Notes: generated by a model from the sequence alone, not told the origin. A stretch of DNA of 64,000 nt from Rhodopirellula baltica SH 1 (GCF_000196115.1 NC_005027.1:7002001-7066000); one strand, 5' to 3'; counted from the stretch's first letter, positions 1 through 8,369 are shown. Program-made: numbers and translations.

Positions 1-803
1 AGCACCGCCCAGGCTTGGGCAATTCGTTGCCACAGCAGCATGCCTCGCGGGCTCACTCCCAGCTGGATGGCTGGGTCGTTGCGAGTCGCCTCGACCAAGT
101 CGACCAAGTATCCCTGGACCTTCGGATGAACCGATGTCGTTTGCACTTGCTGTTGAATCTGCATCAGTTCCGTCAACGACAACGTGTTGCATGCTCGCTC
201 GTTGACGCTGTCGGCTCGTGCTGCGTTTTCAAGAATTCCAAGTTGAGCTTCGCGGTCGGGGTATCCGATCTGAAGTTTGATGGTGAAGCGATCCAGTTGA
301 GCTTCGGGCAGCGGATAAGCACCGTGTGAGTCAATCGGGTTTTGCGTCGCGATGACGAGAAAGGTCTCGGACAACGAATGCGGTACCGAATCAATCGTGA
401 CCTGCCGTTCCGCCATCGCCTCCAGCAACGCGCTTTGAGTCCGAGGCGTGGTGCGATTCAGTTCGTCCGCCAACAGCACATCAGCGAAGACCGGTCCGGG
501 ATGGAACTCGAACTCGCGGGTCTTTTGATTGAACAAGTTGAATCCCGTCACGTCGGTTGGCAATAAATCCGGCGTGCACTGGATTCGGGCCAATCGTCCA
601 CCGAGGCAATCGGCGAGCGCTTTTGCCAGCGTTGTCTTGCCCGTGCCCGGCAAATCATCCAGCAGCAGGTGGCCTTGTGCGAGCAAGCAGGCGATGACCA
701 TTTCGATCTGCTCAGATTTGCCCAGCAGGACGCTTCCCAATTGGTCGCGTATTGCTTGCAACGCCGTTTGTGTTCGATCTTCTTGTTGGGTTGCCACACT
801 CAT
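1..803 (-). CDS. MoxR-family AAA+ ATPase (partial, runs off left edge)
   Basis: Reading the minus strand from the ATG at 803-801 gives an open frame to base 1 with no stop, so the C-terminus lies outside the window. The N-terminus has Walker A (LPGTGKTTLAKAL, about residues 50-62), a Walker B-like stretch (VLLADELNRTTPRTQSALLEA) and the sensor-1 region (VIATQNPIDSHGAYPLPEAQLDRF), all typical of MoxR AAA+ chaperones. MoxR ATPases usually work with DUF58 (vWA-like) and transglutaminase-like membrane proteins on exported or membrane complexes. Both partners are directly upstream here. The start overlaps the stop of the transglutaminase-like gene as ATGA, which implies translational coupling. The family call is secure; the substrate is unknown. 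Confidence 0.93.
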   Translation of the reverse strand, partial: MSVATQQEDRTQTALQAIRDQLGSVLLGKSEQIEMVIACLLAQGHLLLDDLPGTGKTTLAKALADCLGGRLARIQCTPDLLPTDVTGFNLFNQKTREFEFHPGPVFADVLLADELNRTTPRTQSALLEAMAERQVTIDSVPHSLSETFLVIATQNPIDSHGAYPLPEAQLDRFTIKLQIGYPDREAQLGILENAARADSVNERACNTLSLTELMQIQQQVQTTSVHPKVQGYLVDLVEATRNDPAIQLGVSPRGMLLWQRIAQAWAV

Positions 804-3016
804 GCCATTGTCTCGTTTGTCATCGATTTCAGTTGTTTTGTATTCAAGGCACGGACCAGCGAATTGAGTCGGCGACGATCGATCGGTGCGGGGTTTCCAA
901 AGATGGCTTGGTCGGCGACGTCACAGAATTGTTGGACGTGATCACGCATTTGCAGATCGCGAACGACGAGAGCTTCCAGCCAATCGCGTTGTGGTTTCCC
1001 GGTCGGGCGAGCCTTGCCGATCAAGCTCGCACGGGTTTCCACAATTCGCATCGCGATTCCGAGCTGTTTTCGAGAAGGCAGCAGCAGCGAAAGTGACCAG
1101 ACTGCCGTCAGTAGCCAATCGATCCAGATCAGTCGTGTGAGGAATGTCACCACGCCCAGTGCAACCATCAGCAGACCGTGCATCCAATGAGCCGCGGCAA
1201 AGCGTTTGGTGCTCAGCCACAACGAGGGTGTGTAAACGGGTTGCTGGTATCCGGGCGTCGGTTCCAATTCAAACCACCGTCCATCATCGAGCTTGATTTC
1301 GACCCAGAAGTGGATGTCTTCGGGAGTGATGTTTGCATGCCCCGCCGAGATGTCGTAGGCGTCTGGCGGAACATAGAACCCCGTCACCAATCGAGATTGC
1401 AGTCCGATCTCACGTGCCTTCAAGGCCGCGACGGTTGCGAACAGATGATCGCTACCGCGACGTGTTTGCAAAAATTCCTCGACGGGATTGTCGGTTTGGG
1501 TTGGTGTGTTGCGATCGAAAGTGAACTCGGTTCGCAATTGAGCGACGATGTCCTGTAGTTGTTGGTAAGGGTGTTGGGTGGAATCGGATGTTGGCTGTTC
1601 GCTTGCATCCAATTTGGTTTGACAATCGGGAAGCCGATCCCACAGTTCGTCTTCCATCACTTGGATCGAAGCCAAGTTCACCACCGTCAACGGCGGGATC
1701 TTGTCTCGTTCGGGCATGAATAAAGAACCATCGTGTTCGATCCCGAAGAAGTCTTGACGGTTCACGTCCTTGATATGGAGTCCCGCCGTCATCATCGGCG
1801 CGGGGAACCGTGTCGAATCCAGACGCAGGACTTTCAACAAGTTGACCGTCACCAGATCGCTGTCGCTCAGTGCTCTGGATTCCAACTTGGGATCGAAGAA
1901 CCAAACGTTTTGGTCGATCTCTCGCTGGCTCAGTTTGTCGTTGGAGCGATCGACGGAATTGGTCCAGTCGACGCCATCGAAGGTGTCAAAACGTTGCATT
2001 GCCAGACGAATGCCAGTCGGGCCAGCCCACTGAATCACCGCGTTTTCTTTCGCATCTTCAAAGTGTCGATGCTTCTTCGGTGGCATGCGATCGGTGCTGA
2101 ATGAAGAGCCTCCTTTTTCACTTTTGGCGGCTTGATCGTGGATGGGGATGAAGTTTTCGTTCCCCATCGCTTGGCGTCGGTCCCACTTCATTTTCTGTTT
2201 GGGTTCACCGATCATCTCGTTGACCATGTCGAAGAGTGACGACTCGGTGGATTCCAAAAAGATCTCAGACTCGACTGCTCCAAAGGACTCCGCATGGTCT
2301 TTCGCCGCGATGGCTGCGTCGCCGGATCCGACGCCGGAACGTGCCGCGGGATCCGACCATTTGGATCCGCCACTGGTGGGCATCACACCGTTGGTCATTC
2401 GGTTGGCGGGACCGACATGATTTCGAACCGCCTGTCCGCCGGCGATGCACAAAACGACCGCTATCAGCACGCTGGCCGGGCGAACTCCCACGGTGGGGCG
2501 AACGAAGTCAGGCAAGCAGACACCGAGTTTCTCCCAGTGATTGGCGACCAAGTGCCAAACACAAACGCTCATCCAAGCAACCGCGATCCAAACCGCTTGC
2601 GAATGTTCGGAGATGGAGGTGGCGAACAACACAAGAAAGCCACTGGCGACCAACGACATGGCTCGAGTGCGGTCGGTCTTGGCTGCGATCGCGACGGCTA
2701 GCGAGACCGAACCAAAGGCCGATAGAGTCGACATCTCAAACGCGATTGGTGAACCGAACGATCGAGCGAAGAATGCAAACAGAATGGGAGCAATCGCGAG
2801 CAGCGTCGTCGCGGAACTCATCAAGAGTTTCGATCTACCGGATTCCGCACCGAATGTCTTGACGAGTTCCACGGCAACAAAGAGTGCTAGCAGCGTTCCG
2901 AATTCCGCCAGGAACCAAGGTCGCGACTCAACATAGAATCGCAACGGCAGCACGGAGGCGATCGCAAGGATCGCTAGCAGGATGGTTTCTCTTCGTCTAC
3001 GCGGCGGAGTCTGCAT
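800..3016 (-). CDS. Transglutaminase-like membrane protein with degenerate active site
   Basis: About 738 residues from the ATG at 3016, which I chose because GGAGGT sits 6 bases upstream; the frame is open to 3061. The protein has a multi-spanning hydrophobic N-terminal half, a transglutaminase-like domain (about residues 480-590), a further membrane segment (about 610-650) and a cytoplasmic tail, the architecture of DUF3488/TgpA proteins. In active members the core reads roughly G-H-C-E-Y-F-A. Here it reads GSDHLFA, so the catalytic Cys is replaced by Asp523. The His (HFWVE, His about 569) remains, and the usual Asp of the DPTPG motif is Glu (ELEPTPG). It overlaps DUF58 by 20 bases and moxR by 4. 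The fold assignment is good; loss of thiol chemistry is inferred from the residues. Confidence 0.85.
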   Translation of the reverse strand: MQTPPRRRRETILLAILAIASVLPLRFYVESRPWFLAEFGTLLALFVAVELVKTFGAESGRSKLLMSSATTLLAIAPILFAFFARSFGSPIAFEMSTLSAFGSVSLAVAIAAKTDRTRAMSLVASGFLVLFATSISEHSQAVWIAVAWMSVCVWHLVANHWEKLGVCLPDFVRPTVGVRPASVLIAVVLCIAGGQAVRNHVGPANRMTNGVMPTSGGSKWSDPAARSGVGSGDAAIAAKDHAESFGAVESEIFLESTESSLFDMVNEMIGEPKQKMKWDRRQAMGNENFIPIHDQAAKSEKGGSSFSTDRMPPKKHRHFEDAKENAVIQWAGPTGIRLAMQRFDTFDGVDWTNSVDRSNDKLSQREIDQNVWFFDPKLESRALSDSDLVTVNLLKVLRLDSTRFPAPMMTAGLHIKDVNRQDFFGIEHDGSLFMPERDKIPPLTVVNLASIQVMEDELWDRLPDCQTKLDASEQPTSDSTQHPYQQLQDIVAQLRTEFTFDRNTPTQTDNPVEEFLQTRRGSDHLFATVAALKAREIGLQSRLVTGFYVPPDAYDISAGHANITPEDIHFWVEIKLDDGRWFELEPTPGYQQPVYTPSLWLSTKRFAAAHWMHGLLMVALGVVTFLTRLIWIDWLLTAVWSLSLLLPSRKQLGIAMRIVETRASLIGKARPTGKPQRDWLEALVVRDLQMRDHVQQFCDVADQAIFGNPAPIDRRRLNSLVRALNTKQLKSMTNETMA

Positions 3017-4247
3017 CACGCACCTCCGTCCAAAAACACAAGATCTGGTCGGCCAGTGCATCGCACGATTCGATCTGTTTCATTACCGATCGCCCGCCGG
3101 CTCGGCGTCCGCCGCGAGGATCGATCACTTGCACGATTTCGCTGCCGAAACGATCGGATGAAAACTCGATCCTTGCGTTCTTGCCGGTCCGTTTCCGCTG
3201 GGCGACAGCGGCGGTTCCATCGGCGGGAATCTCGGTGAGAGCGTTGAGGATTTGCTGCCTGCCTTGGCTGCCTCTCGCCAGTCGCAGGCTTTGCGAACCA
3301 ATCGTCACTCGCATCGGGACACCGGATTGCTGCAGGTTGATCAAGACGCTGGCGGCCATGCGAATTCGATTGGCCAGCAGTTCGCGTCCAGTTGGTCCGG
3401 CGTGTTCGTCACACGAGAGCGACATCGCGGTGGATGGATGCAACGTGGTGTCGATGAAGACATCGAGTTCAACCGACTGCGGGCCACCACGTTCCGTCAC
3501 GACCAATGAGTCCACTTTGGCGGATGCGACCCAGTTGATGTGTTTCGCTGAGTCGCCACGTCGATAGTTGCGTACTCCAATGAAGTCTCCGCTGCGACCG
3601 CCGCGATTGCCGTCGCCCTGATCGGTGCTGGTCAGTCCGATGATGGGGCACACGCCCTGCACCGGATAAACCTTGGGCCAGACGGTGAGCGACTTCATCG
3701 TCGTCAAGTTGCGACGCGCCGTCCAAATTCCAAATGGAAAGGAACAAGCCACTTGTGGCAATTGAATGGGGTAGTGACCTCGCAGCGACGGATGGACGGT
3801 GATTCCATATTCACTGACACACAACGGTGCGACGCACGCGAGTCCAACGGTGGGAACCGCTTCATCGCCTTCGCAGTCCAGGTAGCCTTCGACGGCCAAT
3901 CCCCAAACGGGAATGGGAAGTCGGTGGCGGACGGCGACCAGCATTCGGCATGCATCGCCCTCGTGAACGGAGTCCGCCTCGGGACGCAACTCACATGTGG
4001 TGACGTACACGGCGACCAAAGGCCACGCCATGCCGACAACGATGATCGCGGTCAACGATGCGGCTAGGACCCAGCCGATTGGGCTGAGGTACAGACCAAC
4101 GATCACGCTGATTGCGGTTGCGAGAACGAACCAACCGATGGGTTCTTTGAGCCAATAAACAAAACGATTTGCCCAGGGACAAAAGTCGGTTGTCATCACA
4201 CGAGACAACCAACTCACGGACCTAGGCATTTCATGGACAACTGCCAT
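2997..4247 (-). CDS. DUF58 domain protein (MoxR partner)
   Basis: A 416-residue protein with two N-terminal membrane segments (about residues 35-80) and a C-terminal DUF58 domain. The DUF58 signature is clear: GDFIGVRNYRRGDSAKHINW around residues 215-235, followed by a vWA-like half (ELDVFIDTTLHP). DUF58 proteins accompany MoxR ATPases and transglutaminase-like proteins, and the order DUF58, transglutaminase-like, MoxR is kept here on one strand with overlapping ends. The start is not fixed: ATG codons at 4247, 4229 and 4196 are all possible, and the membrane segments follow all three. The cellular role is unknown beyond a probable membrane-associated chaperone complex. Confidence 0.88.
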   Translation of the reverse strand: MAVVHEMPRSVSWLSRVMTTDFCPWANRFVYWLKEPIGWFVLATAISVIVGLYLSPIGWVLAASLTAIIVVGMAWPLVAVYVTTCELRPEADSVHEGDACRMLVAVRHRLPIPVWGLAVEGYLDCEGDEAVPTVGLACVAPLCVSEYGITVHPSLRGHYPIQLPQVACSFPFGIWTARRNLTTMKSLTVWPKVYPVQGVCPIIGLTSTDQGDGNRGGRSGDFIGVRNYRRGDSAKHINWVASAKVDSLVVTERGGPQSVELDVFIDTTLHPSTAMSLSCDEHAGPTGRELLANRIRMAASVLINLQQSGVPMRVTIGSQSLRLARGSQGRQQILNALTEIPADGTAAVAQRKRTGKNARIEFSSDRFGSEIVQVIDPRGGRRAGGRSVMKQIESCDALADQILCFWTEVRDADSAA

Positions 4248-4298
4248 GGAAACGCGCCTCGGGTACGGAAGCGAAACAGGGAAAACAATCGCGCAGCG

Positions 4299-4853
4299 TC
4301 AGACGCTGGGCGGACCCCGTACCCGATGAAGATGGCAAGTCGCTTGCGGGACAAATGCGTTTTCCGCAATCGTCACGTCGCGGTTGGCGGTCAACGGTTC
4401 CAGCTGAACCGTGGTATCCCAAAGAAAGACGGCATGACGCGACGCAGAGAAACTCTGGCAAATCGAACAACGATTCGAGTCATGTGGCTCGGACGGCTGA
4501 TCCGATTCTGACTCGGTCGAAGCGCAACTTGCGTCGCTTTGACAGGTTGTTTCGTGTTCGTCCGCGCTGGTGTGAGCGTGGTGGCAACAGCCGTGCTCAC
4601 CGTGATCGTGCGTGTGGCTGGCGTGCGTTTGGCCATGCGATTCGTCATGCAATCGTGCTGACAAGTCGCAGTGCGAAACGCAGCAACCCGATTGGTGCGA
4701 CGAGCATCCAACGTGAACCCAACCTGCGACATTGCCAAACAGCAAGGCAGCCAGTGTGAGGTAGACGGTGAGGATCCGAAACGACGCCAAGGGTCGGTTG
4801 CCAACGTTGAAAAGCGGAAGAAGCCTGAATCCACTGCAGATTGATTCAGGCAT
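4299..4853 (-). CDS. His/Cys-rich exported protein, copy 1
   Basis: A 184-residue protein with a hydrophobic N-terminal segment (VYLTLAALLFGNVAGWVHVGC) and a low-complexity middle rich in His, Cys, Asp and Ser (HASHTHDHGEHGCCHHAHTS). A conserved-looking block RCSICQSFSAS follows, and the C-terminus ends in RGPPSV. The plus-strand protein at 6596-7024 has the same layout: a hydrophobic start, an HxH-rich middle, SCGICQSLASP and RGPPAISA. The two are therefore paralogues about 1.8 kb apart. The layout resembles the DUF2946 group of small exported proteins, but I do not recognise a named family. Periplasmic or membrane-surface metal binding is inferred from composition only. It lies 51 bases upstream of the DUF58 gene on the same strand and may belong to that transcript. 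Confidence 0.75.
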   Translation of the reverse strand: MPESICSGFRLLPLFNVGNRPLASFRILTVYLTLAALLFGNVAGWVHVGCSSHQSGCCVSHCDLSARLHDESHGQTHASHTHDHGEHGCCHHAHTSADEHETTCQSDASCASTESESDQPSEPHDSNRCSICQSFSASRHAVFLWDTTVQLEPLTANRDVTIAENAFVPQATCHLHRVRGPPSV

Positions 4854-5333
4854 GAATCAACGGTCCGACCAAGGATGCAATAATTGTTCTCGCGACGTTA
4901 CGGCTTGTCAATCGAAAAGGTTCGCAGCCTCCGGCCGTTTGATTTTGATCCTCGCTAAATACGGGGCCTGGTTGGGAAACCGGACACATAATTTCTGGCG
5001 AAACGGTTGACGAATATCGCTCCGGTCGCAATCGTACCGAAACTCTTGCCTTGTCCTTGGTCGGACCACCTGACACGACTTCGTCGACCTCTTCGCTTTC
5101 TTGCGGCTGTCATGTTCCGACCCATTTCTTCTGCATTTTTTGCGGCACAGCGACTCGCACGCAGGCTTTCGCCTGAACGCGAATCACGCCTGGCAAGGTT
5201 GGGATCGGGTTTCGGGCTGCCAGGTGATGGCGTCGCGAAGTTGAGACCTCTGGCGGCACAGCACCGTTCGCCAAACCAACTTTCACGCGGTGCGATTTGC
5301 CCGCCCAGCTTCAACGATGCAAAAAGGATTTCA
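4854..5333. other. Divergent intergenic region with two GGTCSGACC palindromes
   Basis: This 480-base gap separates the minus-strand His-rich gene from the plus-strand propeller gene. It holds two copies of the 9-base palindrome GGTCSGACC, at 4862-4870 (minus orientation TTGGTCGGACCG, about 8 bases before the ATG at 4853) and 5059-5067 (plus orientation TTGGTCGGACCACC). The plus-strand frame is open upstream of 5334, but that extension (Arg-rich, no signal) does not look like real protein. No RNA gene is recognised. Confidence 0.5.
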
Positions 5334-6356
5334 ATGATTCGGACCAACCCATTTTTCGCGATGGTGACGCTCTGCGTTTTGCCATTCACCTTGGTTCTGA
5401 CAAGCGATTCGCATGCCGAGTGGACTTCCTTTCGGGGCGGTGGTTCCTCGCATGGAACCGCCTCGCTTCCGACGAATTGGTCCGAGGATTCAGGGATCGC
5501 TTGGCAGCGTGAGCTCGATGGATATGGGCAGTCGGCACCGATCGTTCACGAGGACGCGGTCTACACAACCAGCGTCAAAGGCTCGATGTCGGAATCCTGC
5601 TTGGTCCAGTGTCACGATCTGGCGACGGGGGTTCTTCGTTGGAGTTTTACAAAAGAATCCACGCACCGGCATCCATCCAATTACATGAACGCTCGCGCCG
5701 CACCTACGCCGGTGGTGGACGATGAAGGTGTGTATGCCTTCTTCGAAACGGGAGACTTGTTCGCTGTCGATTTGCAAGGCAAATTGCTTTGGGCTCGCGA
5801 TGTATCCAAGTCGACTGGCAAGTTCGACAATTCGCACGGTGTGGGAGCTTCGCTGGCCCAAAACGCCACCCATTTGTTTCTCAATTTGGAACATGGTGGA
5901 CCGTCTTTCTTGACCGCAATCGAGAAGCGGACGGGCAAGTCGTCGTGGACGGTCGAGCGTGAATCATCGAAGTCCTGGTCGTCACCCATTGTCGCTGAAG
6001 TCAACGGCGTGGAGCAGTTGATAGTCAGCAGCGGAGGAAGCGTGACCGGCTATGACGCATCCAATGGCGACGTGTTGTGGTCGCTCGATGGCTTGGAGGG
6101 CAACTCAGTGCCCTCGCCGACTTTGGCCGGTGATTTGCTGCTGATTGGTGCTCGTTTGCCGGAGTTTGCTGGCGATGGCGACGCGCAGTCAAACTGCTGT
6201 TTGGATCTTTCGCAAATCGAAAATGGCAAACCTCATGTCGCGTGGCGTGCTGACAAAGCGATTTGTGAATACGCCAGCCCCGTCGTTGCCAATGGGCACG
6301 CGTATTTTATGAACAAGGCCAATGTGCTGCACTGCTTGTTTGTCATCGGCGATTGA
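5334..6356 (+). CDS. PQQ-like beta-propeller repeat protein, exported, apparently shortened
   Basis: A 340-residue protein from the ATG at 5334, chosen because it begins a good signal peptide (MIRTNPFFAMVTLCVLPFTL, then SDSHAEW) and follows AAAAGGA. The body is a PQQ-type/WD40-like propeller. It opens with the planctomycete motif EWTSFRGGG, and repeats read as VTGYDASNGDVLWSLDGL, GDLFAVDLQGKLLWARDV and LTAIEKRTGKSSWTVE. Such proteins in planctomycetes are commonly above 400 residues. This one stops just after NVLHCLFVIGD, where another blade would be expected to continue (usually NVLHCYD-like), so the C-terminus may have been lost. The role is unknown; substrate binding or a dehydrogenase-like function is not supported. 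Confidence 0.8.
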   Translation: MIRTNPFFAMVTLCVLPFTLVLTSDSHAEWTSFRGGGSSHGTASLPTNWSEDSGIAWQRELDGYGQSAPIVHEDAVYTTSVKGSMSESCLVQCHDLATGVLRWSFTKESTHRHPSNYMNARAAPTPVVDDEGVYAFFETGDLFAVDLQGKLLWARDVSKSTGKFDNSHGVGASLAQNATHLFLNLEHGGPSFLTAIEKRTGKSSWTVERESSKSWSSPIVAEVNGVEQLIVSSGGSVTGYDASNGDVLWSLDGLEGNSVPSPTLAGDLLLIGARLPEFAGDGDAQSNCCLDLSQIENGKPHVAWRADKAICEYASPVVANGHAYFMNKANVLHCLFVIGD

Positions 6357-6541
6357 TCACCGGTTGCAGCCAAGCACTGACGGAAGGGCAGAGAGCAACG
6401 GTGAGCGTCCGATCCGAGACGACGGCCCGATGTGATAACGAAGGATCGTGTCGGACAAATATGTTGAAATCCCGAAGTTTTCGATGTTCAACTTGACGAA
6501 CGAATCGGTTGTAGTCATCGTACTAGGCAGCAATCGTCTTT

Positions 6542-6550
6542 GGTCGGACC
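6542..6550 (+). promoter_or_regulatory. GGTCGGACC palindrome before His-rich gene copy 2
   Basis: One of six exact copies of GGTCSGACC found in the window, all intergenic (4862, 5059, 6542, 7201, 19416, 26714). The wider consensus is TTGGTCGGACCR. This copy is 46 bases before the ATG at 6596. The function is unknown; it is reported as a candidate operator or repeat core. Confidence 0.35.
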
Positions 6551-6595
6551 ACTTTGCCACAATCTAAAACTCTCTCTGAATCGAACGTCGCTTCC

Positions 6596-7024
6596 ATGAC
6601 TTCGCTGTTCCGGCCCCTCGTCGCTAGCCTGCTCTGCAGCCTGATCGTTCTCGGTCACGCTCCGGCTTGGTTGCATGTGGCCACCTGTGATAGCGGATCG
6701 CATTCGCATGCGAATGACAAGGCGAACGATGCGGTTTTTGTTTGTCCGCATGGGTGTCATCACCATGTGACGGAATCAGACGCATCGACCAAAGATGCTT
6801 CGGAAACGGTTCCTCACTCGCAAGATTCAAACACCCCTCACGATCACGATAGCTGCGGGATTTGCCAATCATTGGCGAGCCCTGTCGGTGTGACTTGGGA
6901 CTTGGTGGTCGTTCTTCCAACTGAGTTTGTTTCGGAACTCACCAGCGTCCCGGCTGTTCGCCCCTTGTTGGCGACCCTTCTTTCGATCCCGCAGCCTCGC
7001 GGGCCACCGGCGATCTCCGCCTAG
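6596..7024 (+). CDS. His/Cys-rich exported protein, copy 2
   Basis: A 142-residue protein from ATG 6596. An in-frame TTG at 6554 would add 14 polar residues and begins 3 bases after a GGTCSGACC palindrome, so the ATG seems more likely. The hydrophobic N-terminal segment LVASLLCSLIVLGHAPAW is followed by a His/Asp-rich region (GSHSHANDKAND, HGCHHHVTE, TPHDHDSCGICQS) and a tail ending in RGPPAISA. It is a paralogue of the protein at 4299-4853, sharing the CxICQS block and the RGPP ending. Metal binding in the periplasm is inferred from the clustered His residues; no enzymatic domain is visible. Confidence 0.75.
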   Translation: MTSLFRPLVASLLCSLIVLGHAPAWLHVATCDSGSHSHANDKANDAVFVCPHGCHHHVTESDASTKDASETVPHSQDSNTPHDHDSCGICQSLASPVGVTWDLVVVLPTEFVSELTSVPAVRPLLATLLSIPQPRGPPAISA

Positions 7025-7451
7025 GTTTTGCACTCCATCCGTGGGATAGGCTTCCAGCCTGTCGTCCGCGCATGGCAGCTTGCATCTCGAACTTTTCTCC
7101 ACCTCATTTGTTTTGGTGTTCACCGTTGATCGGTGCGCGTCAATCCAACTGGACTCACGACCCAATACGTCCCGCCGCGCGGCGGTGCGATCGGTCAAAC
7201 GGTCCGACCAAACCAGATCGGTTGTGCTTCGCGCGGTGGGGCTCCTTGTACAAGACAAATCGATTCAGCAGCGGAAACGCAAAAGCCATCCGTGAAAGAG
7301 TCACTGCACCGGACGGCTCGCGCCGTTCCGCTAACAAAACAACGTGTGCGGATTGTTCGTCGCCGCCGCACATGCCTGCATTGGTCATGCGGAACCTTTG
7401 GTCAGGCGGCAAAACATTTCTCTGAAACCCGTTTTCTCAAAGGAAAACAAG
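7025..7451. other. Leader region of the Tad/Flp locus
   Basis: This 427-base gap precedes flp. It contains one unpaired arm of the GGGATAGGCTTCCAGCCTGTC repeat (about 7041-7063), a GGTCCGACC palindrome at 7201-7209, and GC-rich palindromic text around 7170-7190. The flp promoter should lie here, but I could not pick a convincing -35/-10 pair. Open frames in this gap look like non-coding composition. Confidence 0.4.
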
Positions 7452-7796
7452 ATGCGTAAGTTGTTTAAGAACAAGAAGGGTCAAGGCCTGGTTGAGTATG
7501 GTTTGATCATCGCCGGTGTGGCTTTGATTTGTGCCGCGGCTATCTCGGTGTTCGGTCACAAGACCAGCGATTTGATCTCCGCAACAGCAGCCGTTTTGCC
7601 TGGGTCTCATGCAGGCGATAACGCTGCAATCACTAGCGGTGCGTTGATCGAAACTAGCGAAGGTGCCGCCGGAGACGCAATTGAACTAGACGCAGATGCA
7701 ATCCTTGCAGCGAGTGGTACCGGTCGGTTGGGAAATAACGTTCTTGGGGCAGGTACTGCCGAAGGGTTCGGCGGATTGGTCGTTGAAGCACCGTAG
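7452..7796 (+). CDS. flp: Flp-type type IVb pilin (long form)
   Basis: A 114-residue prepilin from ATG 7452; AAAGGA lies 8-13 bases upstream. The short basic leader MRKLFKNKKG precedes QGLVEYGLIIAGVALICAAA. The G/QGLVEY junction is the Tad prepilin cleavage site: cleavage after Gly10 leaves Glu at position 5 of the mature pilin, followed by Tyr. Classic Flp pilins are about 50-75 residues. This one carries an Ala/Gly/Glu-rich C-terminal extension of about 60 residues with no Cys. It should be processed by TadV at 7944-8369 and polymerised by CpaF, TadB and TadC. A strong hairpin terminator follows at 7827-7866, so pilin mRNA may be made in excess over the downstream assembly genes. Confidence 0.92.
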   Translation: MRKLFKNKKGQGLVEYGLIIAGVALICAAAISVFGHKTSDLISATAAVLPGSHAGDNAAITSGALIETSEGAAGDAIELDADAILAASGTGRLGNNVLGAGTAEGFGGLVVEAP

Positions 7797-7826
7797 GTCT
7801 ATTTAGCTTCTCGTCAGAAGCTTCGT

Positions 7827-7868
7827 CCACTCGCGGCGAGCCTAGCTCACCGCGAGTGGTTTCTTTGT
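7827..7868 (+). terminator. Rho-independent terminator after flp
   Basis: A perfect 10-bp stem, CCACTCGCGG (7827-7836) pairing with CCGCGAGTGG (7850-7859), with a 13-base loop. The T-rich run TTTCTTTGTTTTTT follows immediately. It lies 31 bases after the flp stop, as expected for an attenuating terminator between an abundant pilin gene and its assembly operon. Confidence 0.88.
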
Positions 7869-7878
7869 TTTTTGAGTG

Positions 7879-7926
7879 CATAGGCTTCCAGCCTGTGTGT
7901 CCTGTCTCAGAGGCTAGAAGCCTATG
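7879..7926. repeat. Palindromic intergenic repeat, GGCTTCCAGCC family
   Basis: CATAGGCTTCCAGCCT at 7879-7894 is mirrored by AGGCTAGAAGCCTATG ending at 7926, giving a stem of about 16 bp with one mismatch. The arms match the repeats at 7041-7063 and 9497-9552. It ends 17 bases before the tadV start and could affect its translation. Confidence 0.8.
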
Positions 7927-7943
7927 CCACTTGGTGGTTTCGG

Positions 7944-8369
7944 ATGTTTTTGTTGATCGCATCGATGATCGCTTGCTTGCTGGTTTGGGCCAGTTTGCAT
8001 GATCTCCGCACTCGAGAGATTCCCGATTGGATCTCGGTGTTGATCGGTGTCGTAGCGATTGTCAGTTCCTTGCTGGGTTGGCTGGGGCTTTCGATCGTTT
8101 GGGTGTTGGCCGGCGGAGTCGTTGGACTTGTGATTGCGTCTGCCTTGTTTCGATTCGCGAAGCTGGGTGGTGGCGATGGCAAACTCATCATCGCGCTCGC
8201 CATGTTGGTCGGGCCCGTTGGAATTTTGATTGTTTTGTTTGGAATGGCCATCACCGGTGGCGTGCTCTCGCTCATCGCGATGCTTCGCGGCCAGCGTGAT
8301 TACGCCTATGTGCCGGCCATTGCGGCGGGGTTCGTGGGCTACGTCGGTTTCGTTCACTTCCTCGTTTGA
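7944..8369 (+). CDS. tadV: Tad prepilin peptidase TadV/CpaA
   Basis: A 141-residue, almost wholly hydrophobic protein of the A24 aspartic prepilin peptidase family. The first catalytic Asp is in SLHDLRTREIPDW (about residue 20) and the second in the GxGD-type motif LGGGDGK (about residue 77). It lacks the N-methylation domain of larger PilD-type enzymes, as is usual for CpaA/TadV. It should cleave the Flp prepilin and the TadE pseudopilin at the G/XXXXE sites seen in both. It acts in the inner membrane. The start at 7944 has GGTGG upstream. Confidence 0.92.
   Translation: MFLLIASMIACLLVWASLHDLRTREIPDWISVLIGVVAIVSSLLGWLGLSIVWVLAGGVVGLVIASALFRFAKLGGGDGKLIIALAMLVGPVGILIVLFGMAITGGVLSLIAMLRGQRDYAYVPAIAAGFVGYVGFVHFLV

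Noticed and set aside
2236-2862. 208-codon Arg/Trp-rich frame opposite the transglutaminase-like gene
   Set aside because: Composition is typical of a shifted frame (Arg, Trp, Ser heavy), and it lies inside a gene with clear membrane segments on the other strand.
4874-4890. Possible fourth Zur box before the His-rich gene (ATGCAATAATTGTTCTC)
   Set aside because: Only the left half (ATGCAA) and TGT match. The right arm is TCTC, so symmetry is lost.
5007-5333. N-terminal extension of the propeller ORF
   Set aside because: The upstream 109 codons are Arg-rich with no homology-like text, and they precede a strong signal peptide beginning at 5334.
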